Shown here: piece by piece, positions 1 to 6,068 of the stretch
How the letters are laid out: every line of letters begins with the position of its first letter
Numbering within the stretch: the stretch's first letter is position 1
From: Bacteroidales bacterium
GTDB taxonomy: Bacteria; Bacteroidota; Bacteroidia; Bacteroidales; Muribaculaceae
Length of the DNA: 6,068 nt
Direction of reading: 5' to 3'
Assembly (NCBI GenBank): GCA_009177195.1
Contig: WFMA01000017.1
Location: 1-6,068 of the forward strand
Made by a program: the position numbers and the translations under genes
Notes under the pieces: model-generated
What the model was told of the DNA's origin: nothing
What the model saw: the letters and a program-made list of their open reading frames with translations, nothing else
The model's database searches: none

Positions 1-2978
1 GTGCCGTGGGCGTTACTGTAATTCGCCTCACATTGCAGCATGATGCTCGGCTTGTTCCAGCGGCGGCTCGGCATGTCGCAAACGTCGACCCCTCTGATGA
101 CCTGGGTGAGATATTTCTTTCCGCTGAACAGCACTTCGATATCCTCGTGAAGGCGACCGCCGCCGTTCCAGCGGGTGTCGATCACGATACCGTCCTTGTT
201 CACGTATTTGCCGAAGAGGTCGGTGTAGATGTTGCGGTAGCTTGCGTCGTCCATCGATTTGATGTGGACATATCCCAGTCTGCCGCCTGAAAGGCGGTCA
301 ACGTCGGCGGCGCGTTGCTTTATCCAGCGGGTGTAGAGAAGATTGCTCATAGCGCCTTCCGTGATGGGGAGCGCCACCTCTTCCCAGCGTTTCCCTGTTG
401 CCGGGTCATAGAACGAAATCAGCGTTTTTTTGCCTGCGAGGTTATTGAAAAGCGTGGTGTAGTCGGCATTGTCGTCGATTGTTTTGCCGCCGATTTTTTC
501 GATAATCACGCCAGGCTTCACGCTGGTGTTGGCATGGTCAAATGGACCTTTCTCGATAATTTCCGCCACCATCAGCCCTTTGCCGTTATAGGTCCAGTCA
601 TAGAGAAGACCCAGCGATGCCGTGGGCTCCATTCCTCCGTAGGGCGAGTAGCGCGAGCCGGTGTGGGATGCGTTGAGCTCGCCCAGAAGCTCGCTGAGCA
701 TTTCGGCAAAGTCATAATTATTGTTGATGTGGGGAAGGAATTTGCGGTAAGCTTTGGTCATCGCATTCCAGTCGGTGCCATGATATTTTTTATCATAGAA
801 ACGGTTTGCCACCTCCTGCTGAACATAGTTGAACATGTATTCGCGTTCAGCTGCGGGATCGATGAACTGCTGAGCCGAGAAGGTGATGGGAGTGAGCTTT
901 TCGGAGCTTACAGCCATTTTACGCAAAATTCTCGGTCCGAGAATAAAGATGTTGGCGCCTTTCGCGTCGGGCTGCAGTCCTGCCGACGATGTGAGCGTCG
1001 CCACCTGGTTAAGGTCGTGCTTGTAAAGATCCACTTTCCACAGCGCCGTCTGCTCGTTGCCGCGCGCAATGTAATAGAGCTTGTCGCCGTCCTTGTTGAT
1101 GATAGCGTCGGCGATGTCGGTCGAGGCGGGAGTCAGTCTCACGATGCGGTCCCTGATGCCGTTGAGTTCAACCTTGATGTCTTTATTGGCTGAATCGGCG
1201 GTCTCCTTATTCTGCTTCTTGTCCGATTTTTTATCGGCTTTCTTGTCGTCGGCTTTCTCCTTGTCGTTTTTCTGCTGCTTTTCAAGTTCCTTGCGGAGTT
1301 CATAGTCCTCCTTTGAAAGGCGGAACTTGTCGTATGCGTCCTGATTCATGAACACGAGCATCGCATCGAGCTGAGAGCCCCATGAAGCCTGGCTGCGCAG
1401 ACCGTAGCGGTCCGAGAGGAAGAGGATGGCGTTGCCGTCCATCACCCACACGGGGTTTTCGTCGAAATAGGACGACTGGGTGAGATTGGTCACCGCGGGG
1501 GTGCCGGTAGTGTTCACGATTGCCACGTCGCTGTAGGGCTCATGTCCGTTGCCGGTGTGCTCAAGAGTGATCCATTTTCCGTCGGGCGACCATGAATAGG
1601 AGAATCCGCCCCCGCTTTCGGGATGGGTAGAGCCGTCGGTGAGCTGACGTATTTTCTTCGTGTCAAGATTCATCACCATCAGCTTCCGGCGATCCTGCAC
1701 GAAAGCTATCTCTTTACCGTCGGGGGAGTATTCGGGATAAGAACGCTCGATTCCGTCTTTGCTGTCCAGTAGCGGCTTCTCCTCGATCATCGTCGCATTG
1801 GGGAAATTGAGGTCCTCTTTGCGGGCTATGGTGGCGGTATAGATGTTGGCGTGTCCGTCGCGCTCGCTTGTATAGGCGATGGTGCGGTTGTCGGGAGCCC
1901 ATGTTATGTGGCTTTCAGCGGCGGGAGTGTCGGTAATCTGCTTGGTGGTGTTGTATTCTACCGAGGTCACGAAGATATTGCCACGGTTGGTGAACGCCAC
2001 CATCTTTCCGTCGGGCGACGCTACCGCTCCGGGCGAAGTTGCCACAGTCAGCTTGTTGAGCGGATTCTCGTCGTCCATCGTTATGTTCACGTTGACTTTG
2101 ACGGGCTTCTGTCCCGGAGTCTGGGTATAGAGCTCGCCGTCATAGGTATAGGCGAGCAGTCCGTTTTTGCTCTGCGACAGGAATCTCACCGGATGGGTGG
2201 TGAACTGCGACTCCTGTTTTGCCGCTGCGGGATTGTCGATGGGGAATGAATAGACATTGAATGTCTTTCCGTTTCGTTCGCTCAGGATGTATACTGTCTT
2301 GCCGTCGGGGCTCAGCACCGGGTCGCGGTCCTCGCCCGGACGATTGGTGAGGTTCTTGTGGGTGCCGCTCTTGGCGTCATACATCCATATATCGCGGGTC
2401 ACCGACGAAGTGTGATGCTTGCGCCACTCGTCTTCAAACCCCTTCAAGTCCTGATAAAGGAATGATCCGTCATTGCCGGTGAAATTGATTTTCTGAGCGG
2501 GAGTGCCGAGCACCTGTTCGATTCGACCGCCGGCTACGGGAACTTTGTACACCTCGGTCATGCGTGCTGTCGGGAAGGCGGCGCTTGAAGCGGGATCCTG
2601 TATAGCCGCTGAAAAGTAAACATATTTTCCGTCGGGCGAAAACGCTTCTACGGTTTCTTTCACCGAGTTGAACGTGAGACGTTTCGCCTGTCCCCCCTCG
2701 GCTGGCATCACGTAGATGTCCTGTCCGCCGTTACGGTCGCTTGAAAACGCTATCATCTTTCCGTCGGGCGACCATTTGGGGTCGGTTTCATAGGACGGCT
2801 GGGCTGTGAGACGTTTTGCGTCGCCACCTTTTGGACTGACGGTGTAGATGTCGCCTTTGTAGGTAAAGGCGATTTTGCTTCCGTCGGGAGAAATCATGGC
2901 GTCACGCAGCCATAGCGGAGCTCCGAATGCTGAACAGGTTATGAACAGCGAGGCTAATGAAAATATTGCTTTTTTCAT
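1..2978 (-). CDS. Exported tricorn-type S41 protease (TolB-like propellers, PDZ, catalytic domain), C-terminus cut by window edge
   Basis: A predicted periplasmic serine protease of the tricorn branch of family S41; 992 residues lie in the window and the reading frame is still open at base 1. Residues 1 to about 19 (MKKAIFSLASLFITCSAFGA) look like a type I signal peptide. From about 25 to 530 there are nine SPDGK-type propeller-blade motifs, near residues 30, 69, 114, 222, 321, 360, 417, 464 and 513, plus a tenth (NKDGDKLYY) near 627. This fits the two propellers of archaeal tricorn. A charged insert occupies about 554-598. A PDZ-like domain spans about 786-865. The catalytic part shows GELNASHTG, with S771 and H772 matching the tricorn S745/H746 pair, NGGG at 938-941, and YSNAHG with S988 matching nucleophile S965. 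The spacing of 216 residues from H772 to S988 is close to 219 in tricorn. The fourth catalytic residue, a Glu, should lie beyond the edge. The ATG was chosen because the signal peptide follows it; it has no close Shine-Dalgarno, as is common in Bacteroidota. It begins 24 nt after the transglycosylase stop. The native substrate is unknown; by analogy it degrades peptides. Confidence 0.93.
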   Translation of the reverse strand, partial: MKKAIFSLASLFITCSAFGAPLWLRDAMISPDGSKIAFTYKGDIYTVSPKGGDAKRLTAQPSYETDPKWSPDGKMIAFSSDRNGGQDIYVMPAEGGQAKRLTFNSVKETVEAFSPDGKYVYFSAAIQDPASSAAFPTARMTEVYKVPVAGGRIEQVLGTPAQKINFTGNDGSFLYQDLKGFEDEWRKHHTSSVTRDIWMYDAKSGTHKNLTNRPGEDRDPVLSPDGKTVYILSERNGKTFNVYSFPIDNPAAAKQESQFTTHPVRFLSQSKNGLLAYTYDGELYTQTPGQKPVKVNVNITMDDENPLNKLTVATSPGAVASPDGKMVAFTNRGNIFVTSVEYNTTKQITDTPAAESHITWAPDNRTIAYTSERDGHANIYTATIARKEDLNFPNATMIEEKPLLDSKDGIERSYPEYSPDGKEIAFVQDRRKLMVMNLDTKKIRQLTDGSTHPESGGGFSYSWSPDGKWITLEHTGNGHEPYSDVAIVNTTGTPAVTNLTQSSYFDENPVWVMDGNAILFLSDRYGLRSQASWGSQLDAMLVFMNQDAYDKFRLSKEDYELRKELEKQQKNDKEKADDKKADKKSDKKQNKETADSANKDIKVELNGIRDRIVRLTPASTDIADAIINKDGDKLYYIARGNEQTALWKVDLYKHDLNQVATLTSSAGLQPDAKGANIFILGPRILRKMAVSSEKLTPITFSAQQFIDPAAEREYMFNYVQQEVANRFYDKKYHGTDWNAMTKAYRKFLPHINNNYDFAEMLSELLGELNASHTGSRYSPYGGMEPTASLGLLYDWTYNGKGLMVAEIIEKGPFDHANTSVKPGVIIEKIGGKTIDDNADYTTLFNNLAGKKTLISFYDPATGKRWEEVALPITEGAMSNLLYTRWIKQRAADVDRLSGGRLGYVHIKSMDDASYRNIYTDLFGKYVNKDGIVIDTRWNGGGRLHEDIEVLFSGKKYLTQVIRGVDVCDMPSRRWNKPSIMLQCEANYSNAHG
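1185..1322 (-). repeat. Low-complexity Lys/Asp/Glu-rich insert coded inside the tricorn-type protease
   Basis: This stretch codes for about 45 residues (approximately 554-598 of the protease) made almost entirely of K, D, E, Q, N and A, including KADDKKADKKSDKK. At DNA level it contains imperfect short repeats such as tcggctttcttgtc followed by gtcggctttctccttgtc. It separates the last clear blade motif (VMDGNAILFLSDRYG) from the final propeller strand set (INKDGDKLYYIARG), so it probably forms a flexible or helical charged loop projecting from the second propeller. The first part (YELRKELEKQQK) could form a short helix or coiled coil. The frame is intact through it. Confidence 0.75.
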
Positions 2979-3002
2979 TGTTGGTTTAATATGTTCCTTA
3001 GG

Positions 3003-4634
3003 TTATTTACGAGGTATTTTCAATTTTTGTCCTACTTTCAAGTCGTCGTTTTTGAGTCCGTTGAGTTTCTTGATTTCGTCAATGGTCACGCCTTTATACA
3101 TCTTTGAGATGCGGAAAAGGTTGTCGCCCTTCTTCACTGTGTGGATTCGGGGCTTGGCGGCAGTAGTTGCTTTGGTCGTCTTTGCCGGCTCGACCTTCTT
3201 GACGGGAGCGGCAGGCTTTTCGGTCTCGGCTTTCGCGGGAGCCGGAGCGGTTTCCGCCATGATGGAATCGGCAGCAACGGCGGCTATCGAGTCGTTTTGA
3301 ACGGCGGCAGCGCTTTCAGCCAATACGGGAGCGGTCTTCTTCTTGCCTGTCGCTACGCGCTCGTAGGTGTTTATCTTTAATTTCTTTCCTTTGGCGATTG
3401 AATTGCGTTTCAACTTGTTCCACTTCTTGATATCGGCGACGCTCACGCCGTAGGCTGATGCGATTTTCGACAAAGTTTCGCCGCGTTTCACCACGTGTGT
3501 TTTGGTGACGAGCTTGGTGGTGTATTCCATTTCGGGATCTTCAGCCGGGTTGAGCGTTGGCTCTACAAGATCGCGGCGGGCATAGAGGTTGATGTTGTGA
3601 TTGACGATGCTGTCCTCGCTCATGAGATAAGAGTAGACCTGCATCGAGGGCAACACCAGCGAGTAGGGGCGGCTGTCGCCGGGAATCACGTCTTTGCGAT
3701 ACTGGGGGTTGAGCACCCTGAGCTCTTCGATGGGAATGGCGAGCACATCGGAAATTTGCTGCAGATGCACGCGCTTGGTCACGTGTACCGAGTCGGTGAT
3801 GATGGGGCGGCGAGCCAGCGCCGGGCTTATATTGTGCTCGTTATAATAGGTCATCACGTAATTGGCGGCAATGAATGCGGGAACATAGCCGCGTGTTTCC
3901 TGAGGAAGGAGATAGTAGATCGACCAGAAATCCTTGTTGTTCTCTCCGCCGGCGCGGCGCAGCGCTTTGTTCACGTTGCCCGGTCCGCAGTTGTAGGCGG
4001 CGATAGCGAGCGACCAGTCATGATACATCTCGTAGAGCTGTTTCAAGTAAGAAGCGGCGGCTTCCGACGAAGCGTAAGGGTCGCGGCGCTCGTCGACAAG
4101 GGTGTTTATCTCCAGTCCGAGCCCTCTTGCGGTGGGAAGCATGAATTGCCACAATCCTGTCGCTCCGGCGCGTGAAACGGCGTCGGGGTTGAGTGCCGAC
4201 TCAATGACGGGCAAGTAGCGCAGTTCGAGCGGAAGCCCTTTGCGTTCAAGAGCCTCTTCAAAAATGGGCATGTAATAGAGGCTCATCCCCAGCATATTCT
4301 CCACAAGCTGTCGGCGGCGCTGGGTGTACATGTTGATGTAGGACCTCACCACTTGGTTGTAGGGCATCTCTATGTCGGTAGGCATCTTGCTGAGGCGCTT
4401 GATGTAAACTTCGTCGGGCACGTTGACATCGGGAGTGTTCGACATGTTTTCGTTCAGCACCGCATAATTGCGCAGATACCAGTTCTGGAGCATCTTGTGG
4501 GTGTCGGTCTCAAAGCTCTCGGGATACTGGATTGAGTTATCAGTAATCGAGTTCTTGAGATCGAGGATCGAAGGCGCCGCCGAGGCTATCAGCATCGTCC
4601 CTCCGAGTAAGATTGTAGATATTAATTTTTTCAT
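3003..4634 (-). CDS. mltD: MltD-like lytic transglycosylase with LysM repeats
   Basis: A 543-residue predicted periplasmic enzyme that cleaves the MurNAc-GlcNAc bond of peptidoglycan, forming 1,6-anhydro-MurNAc ends (family knowledge, GH23/SLT fold). Residues 1-20 (MKKLISTILLGGTMLIASAA) are a signal peptide without a Cys, so this is probably not a lipoprotein, unlike E. coli MltD. The SLT domain spans about 117-265. The catalytic Glu is E145 in LPVIESALNP, followed by GATGLWQFM (157-165) and AYNCGPGNV (213-221), all hallmark motifs. A LysM-like, degenerate segment lies at about 284-330 (VHLQQISDVLAIPIEEL). Two clear LysM domains follow at about 379-422 (THVVKRGETLSKIA) and 497-541 (IHTVKKGDNLFRIS), joined by an Ala/Pro/Lys/Glu-rich linker (about 430-496) that also contains several DSI/DSIM motifs. 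LysM domains bind GlcNAc-containing glycans. The gene starts 27 nt after the DUF5683 stop and ends 24 nt before the protease start, so co-transcription is likely. The symbol is by family resemblance. Confidence 0.95.
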   Translation of the reverse strand: MKKLISTILLGGTMLIASAAPSILDLKNSITDNSIQYPESFETDTHKMLQNWYLRNYAVLNENMSNTPDVNVPDEVYIKRLSKMPTDIEMPYNQVVRSYINMYTQRRRQLVENMLGMSLYYMPIFEEALERKGLPLELRYLPVIESALNPDAVSRAGATGLWQFMLPTARGLGLEINTLVDERRDPYASSEAAASYLKQLYEMYHDWSLAIAAYNCGPGNVNKALRRAGGENNKDFWSIYYLLPQETRGYVPAFIAANYVMTYYNEHNISPALARRPIITDSVHVTKRVHLQQISDVLAIPIEELRVLNPQYRKDVIPGDSRPYSLVLPSMQVYSYLMSEDSIVNHNINLYARRDLVEPTLNPAEDPEMEYTTKLVTKTHVVKRGETLSKIASAYGVSVADIKKWNKLKRNSIAKGKKLKINTYERVATGKKKTAPVLAESAAAVQNDSIAAVAADSIMAETAPAPAKAETEKPAAPVKKVEPAKTTKATTAAKPRIHTVKKGDNLFRISKMYKGVTIDEIKKLNGLKNDDLKVGQKLKIPRK

Positions 4635-4661
4635 TGCTGGAGACGTGTTGGGGCTTAGAGG

Positions 4662-5570
4662 TTAAAAATTGAATGCCCACTGCATTCCGATTCCCGGCGT
4701 GGACGACGACGGCGACTGGATGACTGCGGGGTGCATATCCATCGACAGGTTGTCGGATATATCGAAATGAGCGAGTGAAGCGTCGACGTAGGCGTCGACC
4801 ATTGCCACCAGATAGACGCCTATCATGGAGATTATGCACAGGTCGCGCTGTCGGCGGAATTTATCTTTCTTGTTTTTCAAAACTTTTTCAAGCCAGCTCT
4901 TGTTGAGCGCCGACTCGTCGGTGTTTGGAGGATAGAAATCCATGTAGCTTTTCGTCGACGGGTCGTTGTCGGTTATGTCGCGGTAAGCCTGCGTGTAGTC
5001 GCGGAGCATGCGGTTGTTCCAGTTGGTGGCGTAACCGAGCCCCACGTAGGCGCCCACCACGATGGGCAGTTTCCAATACCTGCGGTTATAAAGCTGTCCC
5101 AGTCCCGGGCATAGAGCCGACATCCACAGGGCGCGGGTCGGATCGGGATTGAACTCCCTGACGCGGTAGTCGGGATCGATGAGCTTGCCTGTCGACGGGT
5201 CGATGCTGGCGAGGCTGTCGACAGGAATAGCCCCCACGGGGGTTACCTCAAGGCTGTCGCCGGTGAAGTCGATCGAGTCACCTTCGACGAGCACGCGCTC
5301 ATGGCGAGGCACCGAAAGATAGATGGAATCAGGAAACGCTTTGGGAACCGAGTCGGGGTTGACCGCCGGAACCGAATCGGAAACAATCGGCGTGATGGGA
5401 ACCGGGCGAGACGCTCTTTTCATCCCTGACGAATCGGGCAGCTGTGGTAAAGATAAATTTGCTGAAAAAATATTAAAAGATGTTGCCGCCGCCAAAATCA
5501 ACACCATTGTCAATAATCGCGGGGCGAGTGTGAAACAGGATAATATTTTAATCAAACACTCTTTTCTCAT
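4662..5570 (-). CDS. DUF5683 family membrane protein of unknown function
   Basis: A 302-residue protein of a Bacteroidota-typical uncharacterised family. The N-terminus (MRKECLIKILSCFTLAPRLL, then a hydrophobic run to about residue 37 ending FSA) looks like a long signal peptide or signal anchor. Residues about 42-130 are Pro/Ser/Asp-rich and probably disordered, with the dipeptide DS recurring at 46, 65, 73, 81, 98, 105 and 118. The conserved DUF5683 core starts near 143: DPTRALWMSALCPGLGQLYN with RRYWKLPI following, a hydrophobic helix at about 168-184, a polar segment with a Lys/Arg-rich stretch (LKNKKDKFRRQRD, 231-243), a second hydrophobic helix at about 244-258, then DAYVDASLAHFDISDNLSMD (259-278). 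It ends GIGMQWAFNF, an alternating aromatic tail that could be a beta strand. No enzymatic motif is visible. It lies 75 nt after parB and 27 nt before the transglycosylase. The start at 5570 is favoured by an AGGAG nine bases upstream and by the Arg/Lys at residues 2-3; an internal Met at 22 would lose the positive charges. Family assignment is from memory of the GLGQLYN and FDISDNL motifs. Confidence 0.88.
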   Translation of the reverse strand: MRKECLIKILSCFTLAPRLLTMVLILAAATSFNIFSANLSLPQLPDSSGMKRASRPVPITPIVSDSVPAVNPDSVPKAFPDSIYLSVPRHERVLVEGDSIDFTGDSLEVTPVGAIPVDSLASIDPSTGKLIDPDYRVREFNPDPTRALWMSALCPGLGQLYNRRYWKLPIVVGAYVGLGYATNWNNRMLRDYTQAYRDITDNDPSTKSYMDFYPPNTDESALNKSWLEKVLKNKKDKFRRQRDLCIISMIGVYLVAMVDAYVDASLAHFDISDNLSMDMHPAVIQSPSSSTPGIGMQWAFNF

Positions 5571-5645
5571 GTCGATATACTCCTGATGTTCAGGAATGTA
5601 TAGCTCGGATTGTCACGCTTTTCCCGAGGTGCCGACGATGCGCTC
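5571..5645 (-). promoter_or_regulatory. parB-DUF5683 intergenic leader with a hairpin and Shine-Dalgarno-like site
   Basis: This 75-nt gap is the longest non-coding stretch in the window. On the minus strand it contains TCCTGA-ACA-TCAGGA (5581-5595), a perfect 6-bp inverted repeat with a 3-nt loop that can be extended by a G-U and an A-U pair. An AGGAG (5580-5584) sits 9 nt before the DUF5683 ATG and overlaps the 3' arm, so the folded form would occlude it. The hairpin has no T-run after it, so it is not a classic terminator. A convincing Bacteroidota promoter (TAnnTTTG at -7 with TTTG near -33) is not visible; TACATTCC is only a weak partial match. Function is inferred from sequence alone. 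Confidence 0.45.
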
Positions 5646-6068
5646 TCAACCCTCGGAATGTTTTATCGTGTCAAAGATAGCAATTAATTGCTCAAGTTCC
5701 GCTTCATTGCTGAACGGAAATGTGATTTTTCCTTTTCCCTGCTTGTTGCAGGTGAACTGGACGGGGGTGCGGAACGACGCGCTCAAATGTTTTTTCAGGA
5801 GGTCGAAATCATGGTTCATCGAGCGCTCGGCTGCTTGGGCTTTTGCGGGCATCTCACCGGTTTCGGCGGCTTTTTGATAGGACTTGGCGAGTTCCTCGAC
5901 TTTTCTCACCGATAGCCCCTGTTTCACGATTTCGTTGTAGAGCTTGAGCTGGAGCGAGGGGTCGTTGATGGTGAGCAGCGCCCGGGCATGCCCCATGTCC
6001 ACCCGCTTGTCGCGCAGTCCCAGCTGCACCTCGGCGGGAAGTTTCAGCAGGCGCAGGAAGTTGGCGAT
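5646..6068 (-). CDS. parB: ParB chromosome-partitioning protein, N-terminus cut by window edge
   Basis: The C-terminal 140 residues of a ParB/Spo0J-family protein; the frame is open through base 6068, so the apparent Met start at 6029 is internal. ParB binds parS sites near the origin, spreads as a CTP-dependent clamp and works with ParA in segregation (family knowledge). The visible part begins IANFLRLLKLPAEVQLGLRD, the end of the helix-turn-helix DNA-binding domain, followed by the conserved MGHARALL motif. After a variable, probably helical linker comes the C-terminal dimerisation domain (about residues 90-136 of the fragment) with VQFTCNKQGKGKITFPF; its Lys-rich KQGKGK patch resembles the non-specific DNA-binding lysines of Spo0J C-terminal domains. 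The N-terminal CTP-binding domain with the GxxRR motif is outside the window. parA would be expected further upstream, also outside. The neighbours downstream on the same strand are DUF5683 and a lytic transglycosylase. Confidence 0.95.
   Translation of the reverse strand: MANFLRLLKLPAEVQLGLRDKRVDMGHARALLTINDPSLQLKLYNEIVKQGLSVRKVEELAKSYQKAAETGEMPAKAQAAERSMNHDFDLLKKHLSASFRTPVQFTCNKQGKGKITFPFSNEAELEQLIAIFDTIKHSEG

Larger units (their letters stand above)
1..6068 (-). other. Probable operon: parB - DUF5683 - mltD-like - tricorn-type protease
   Basis: All four genes run in the same direction with gaps of 75, 27 and 24 nt, and no terminator-like hairpin plus T-tract is seen in any gap. The 27-nt (4635-4661) and 24-nt (2979-3002) gaps are too short to hold a full Bacteroidota promoter, although one could lie inside the preceding gene. 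The 24-nt gap contains AAGGA, 16 nt from the protease ATG, too far for a standard Shine-Dalgarno; the 27-nt gap has none. Both ends of the unit are outside the window. Co-transcription is inferred, not shown. Confidence 0.6.

Noticed and set aside
315..1193. Plus-strand open frame of 292 codons
   Set aside because: It lies antisense to the conserved catalytic and PDZ region of the protease, shows no recognisable domain, and is explained by the codon composition of the minus-strand gene.
1576..2775. Repeated DNA word tttccgtcgggcgaccat (exact at 1576-1593 and 2758-2775, partial copies near 2009, 2628 and 2881)
   Set aside because: The copies code for the SPDGK propeller-blade motif in the same frame, so they are protein repeats, not a DNA element or binding-site array.
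3485..3500. CACGTG-centred site near gtttcaccacgtg, considered as a parS site because parB is present
   Set aside because: The flanks do not match the TGTTT/AAACA arms of the parS consensus and the bases code for the conserved LysM THVVKRGET motif.
3775..3790. Second CACGTG site (ttggtcacgtgtaccg), considered as parS
   Set aside because: The outer arms mismatch the consensus and the palindrome is imperfect; no convincing parS is present in the window.
3495..4175. Plus-strand open frame of 226 codons
   Set aside because: It is antisense to the SLT domain of the transglycosylase, whose motifs are unmistakable; the antisense translation has no family resemblance.
5231..5242. GC-rich palindrome ccccc-ac-ggggg, considered as a terminator
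   Set aside because: It lies inside the DUF5683 reading frame, the loop is too short for a full stem and no T-run follows.
5590..5645. Possible Bacteroidota promoter (TACATTCC) between parB and the DUF5683 gene
   Set aside because: The match to TAnnTTTG is incomplete and no suitable -33 element is seen at the right distance.
5646..6029. A stand-alone 127-residue gene starting at the Met codon at 6029
   Set aside because: The frame continues upstream to the window edge and codes for conserved ParB helix-turn-helix residues (ANFLRLLKLP), so the Met is internal.

Overview
This 6.07-kb window is gene-dense and every supported gene lies on the minus strand. It reads as a chromosomal segment from a Bacteroidota bacterium, most likely order Bacteroidales. 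The evidence is a DUF5683 protein, a family typical of Bacteroidota, placed directly after ParB; a lytic transglycosylase with LysM repeats next; and a secreted tricorn-type S41 protease of a form I recognise from Bacteroidales. Base composition is moderately GC-rich by eye, which fits a Muribaculaceae-like gut lineage better than Bacteroides itself. That last step is a guess.

In transcription order, from high to low coordinates, the layout is: (1) the 3' part of parB, cut by the right window edge (5646-6068); (2) a DUF5683 membrane protein (4662-5570); (3) an MltD-like lytic transglycosylase with two clear LysM domains and one degenerate one (3003-4634); (4) a large exported tricorn/S41 protease with TolB-like propeller motifs, a PDZ domain and a catalytic domain, whose C-terminus is cut by the left window edge (1-2978). 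The gaps are 75, 27 and 24 nt, which suggests one transcription unit. I see no terminator in any of them. The only recognisable cis signal is a small hairpin overlapping a Shine-Dalgarno-like AGGAG just ahead of the DUF5683 gene.

Functionally the cluster pairs chromosome segregation (ParB) with cell-envelope work: an uncharacterised membrane protein, a peptidoglycan-cleaving enzyme and a periplasmic protease. The ParB-DUF5683-transglycosylase order recurs in Bacteroidales from memory, so it is probably a real functional neighbourhood, though its purpose is not established. The tricorn protease may simply be a downstream neighbour.

No RNA genes, mobile elements, CRISPR arrays, origins or convincing parS sites were seen. 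No stretch over 300 bases lacks a gene. I found no wholly new system. The best leads are the DUF5683 gene and its linkage to ParB and the transglycosylase, and the exported tricorn homologue with its charged insert.
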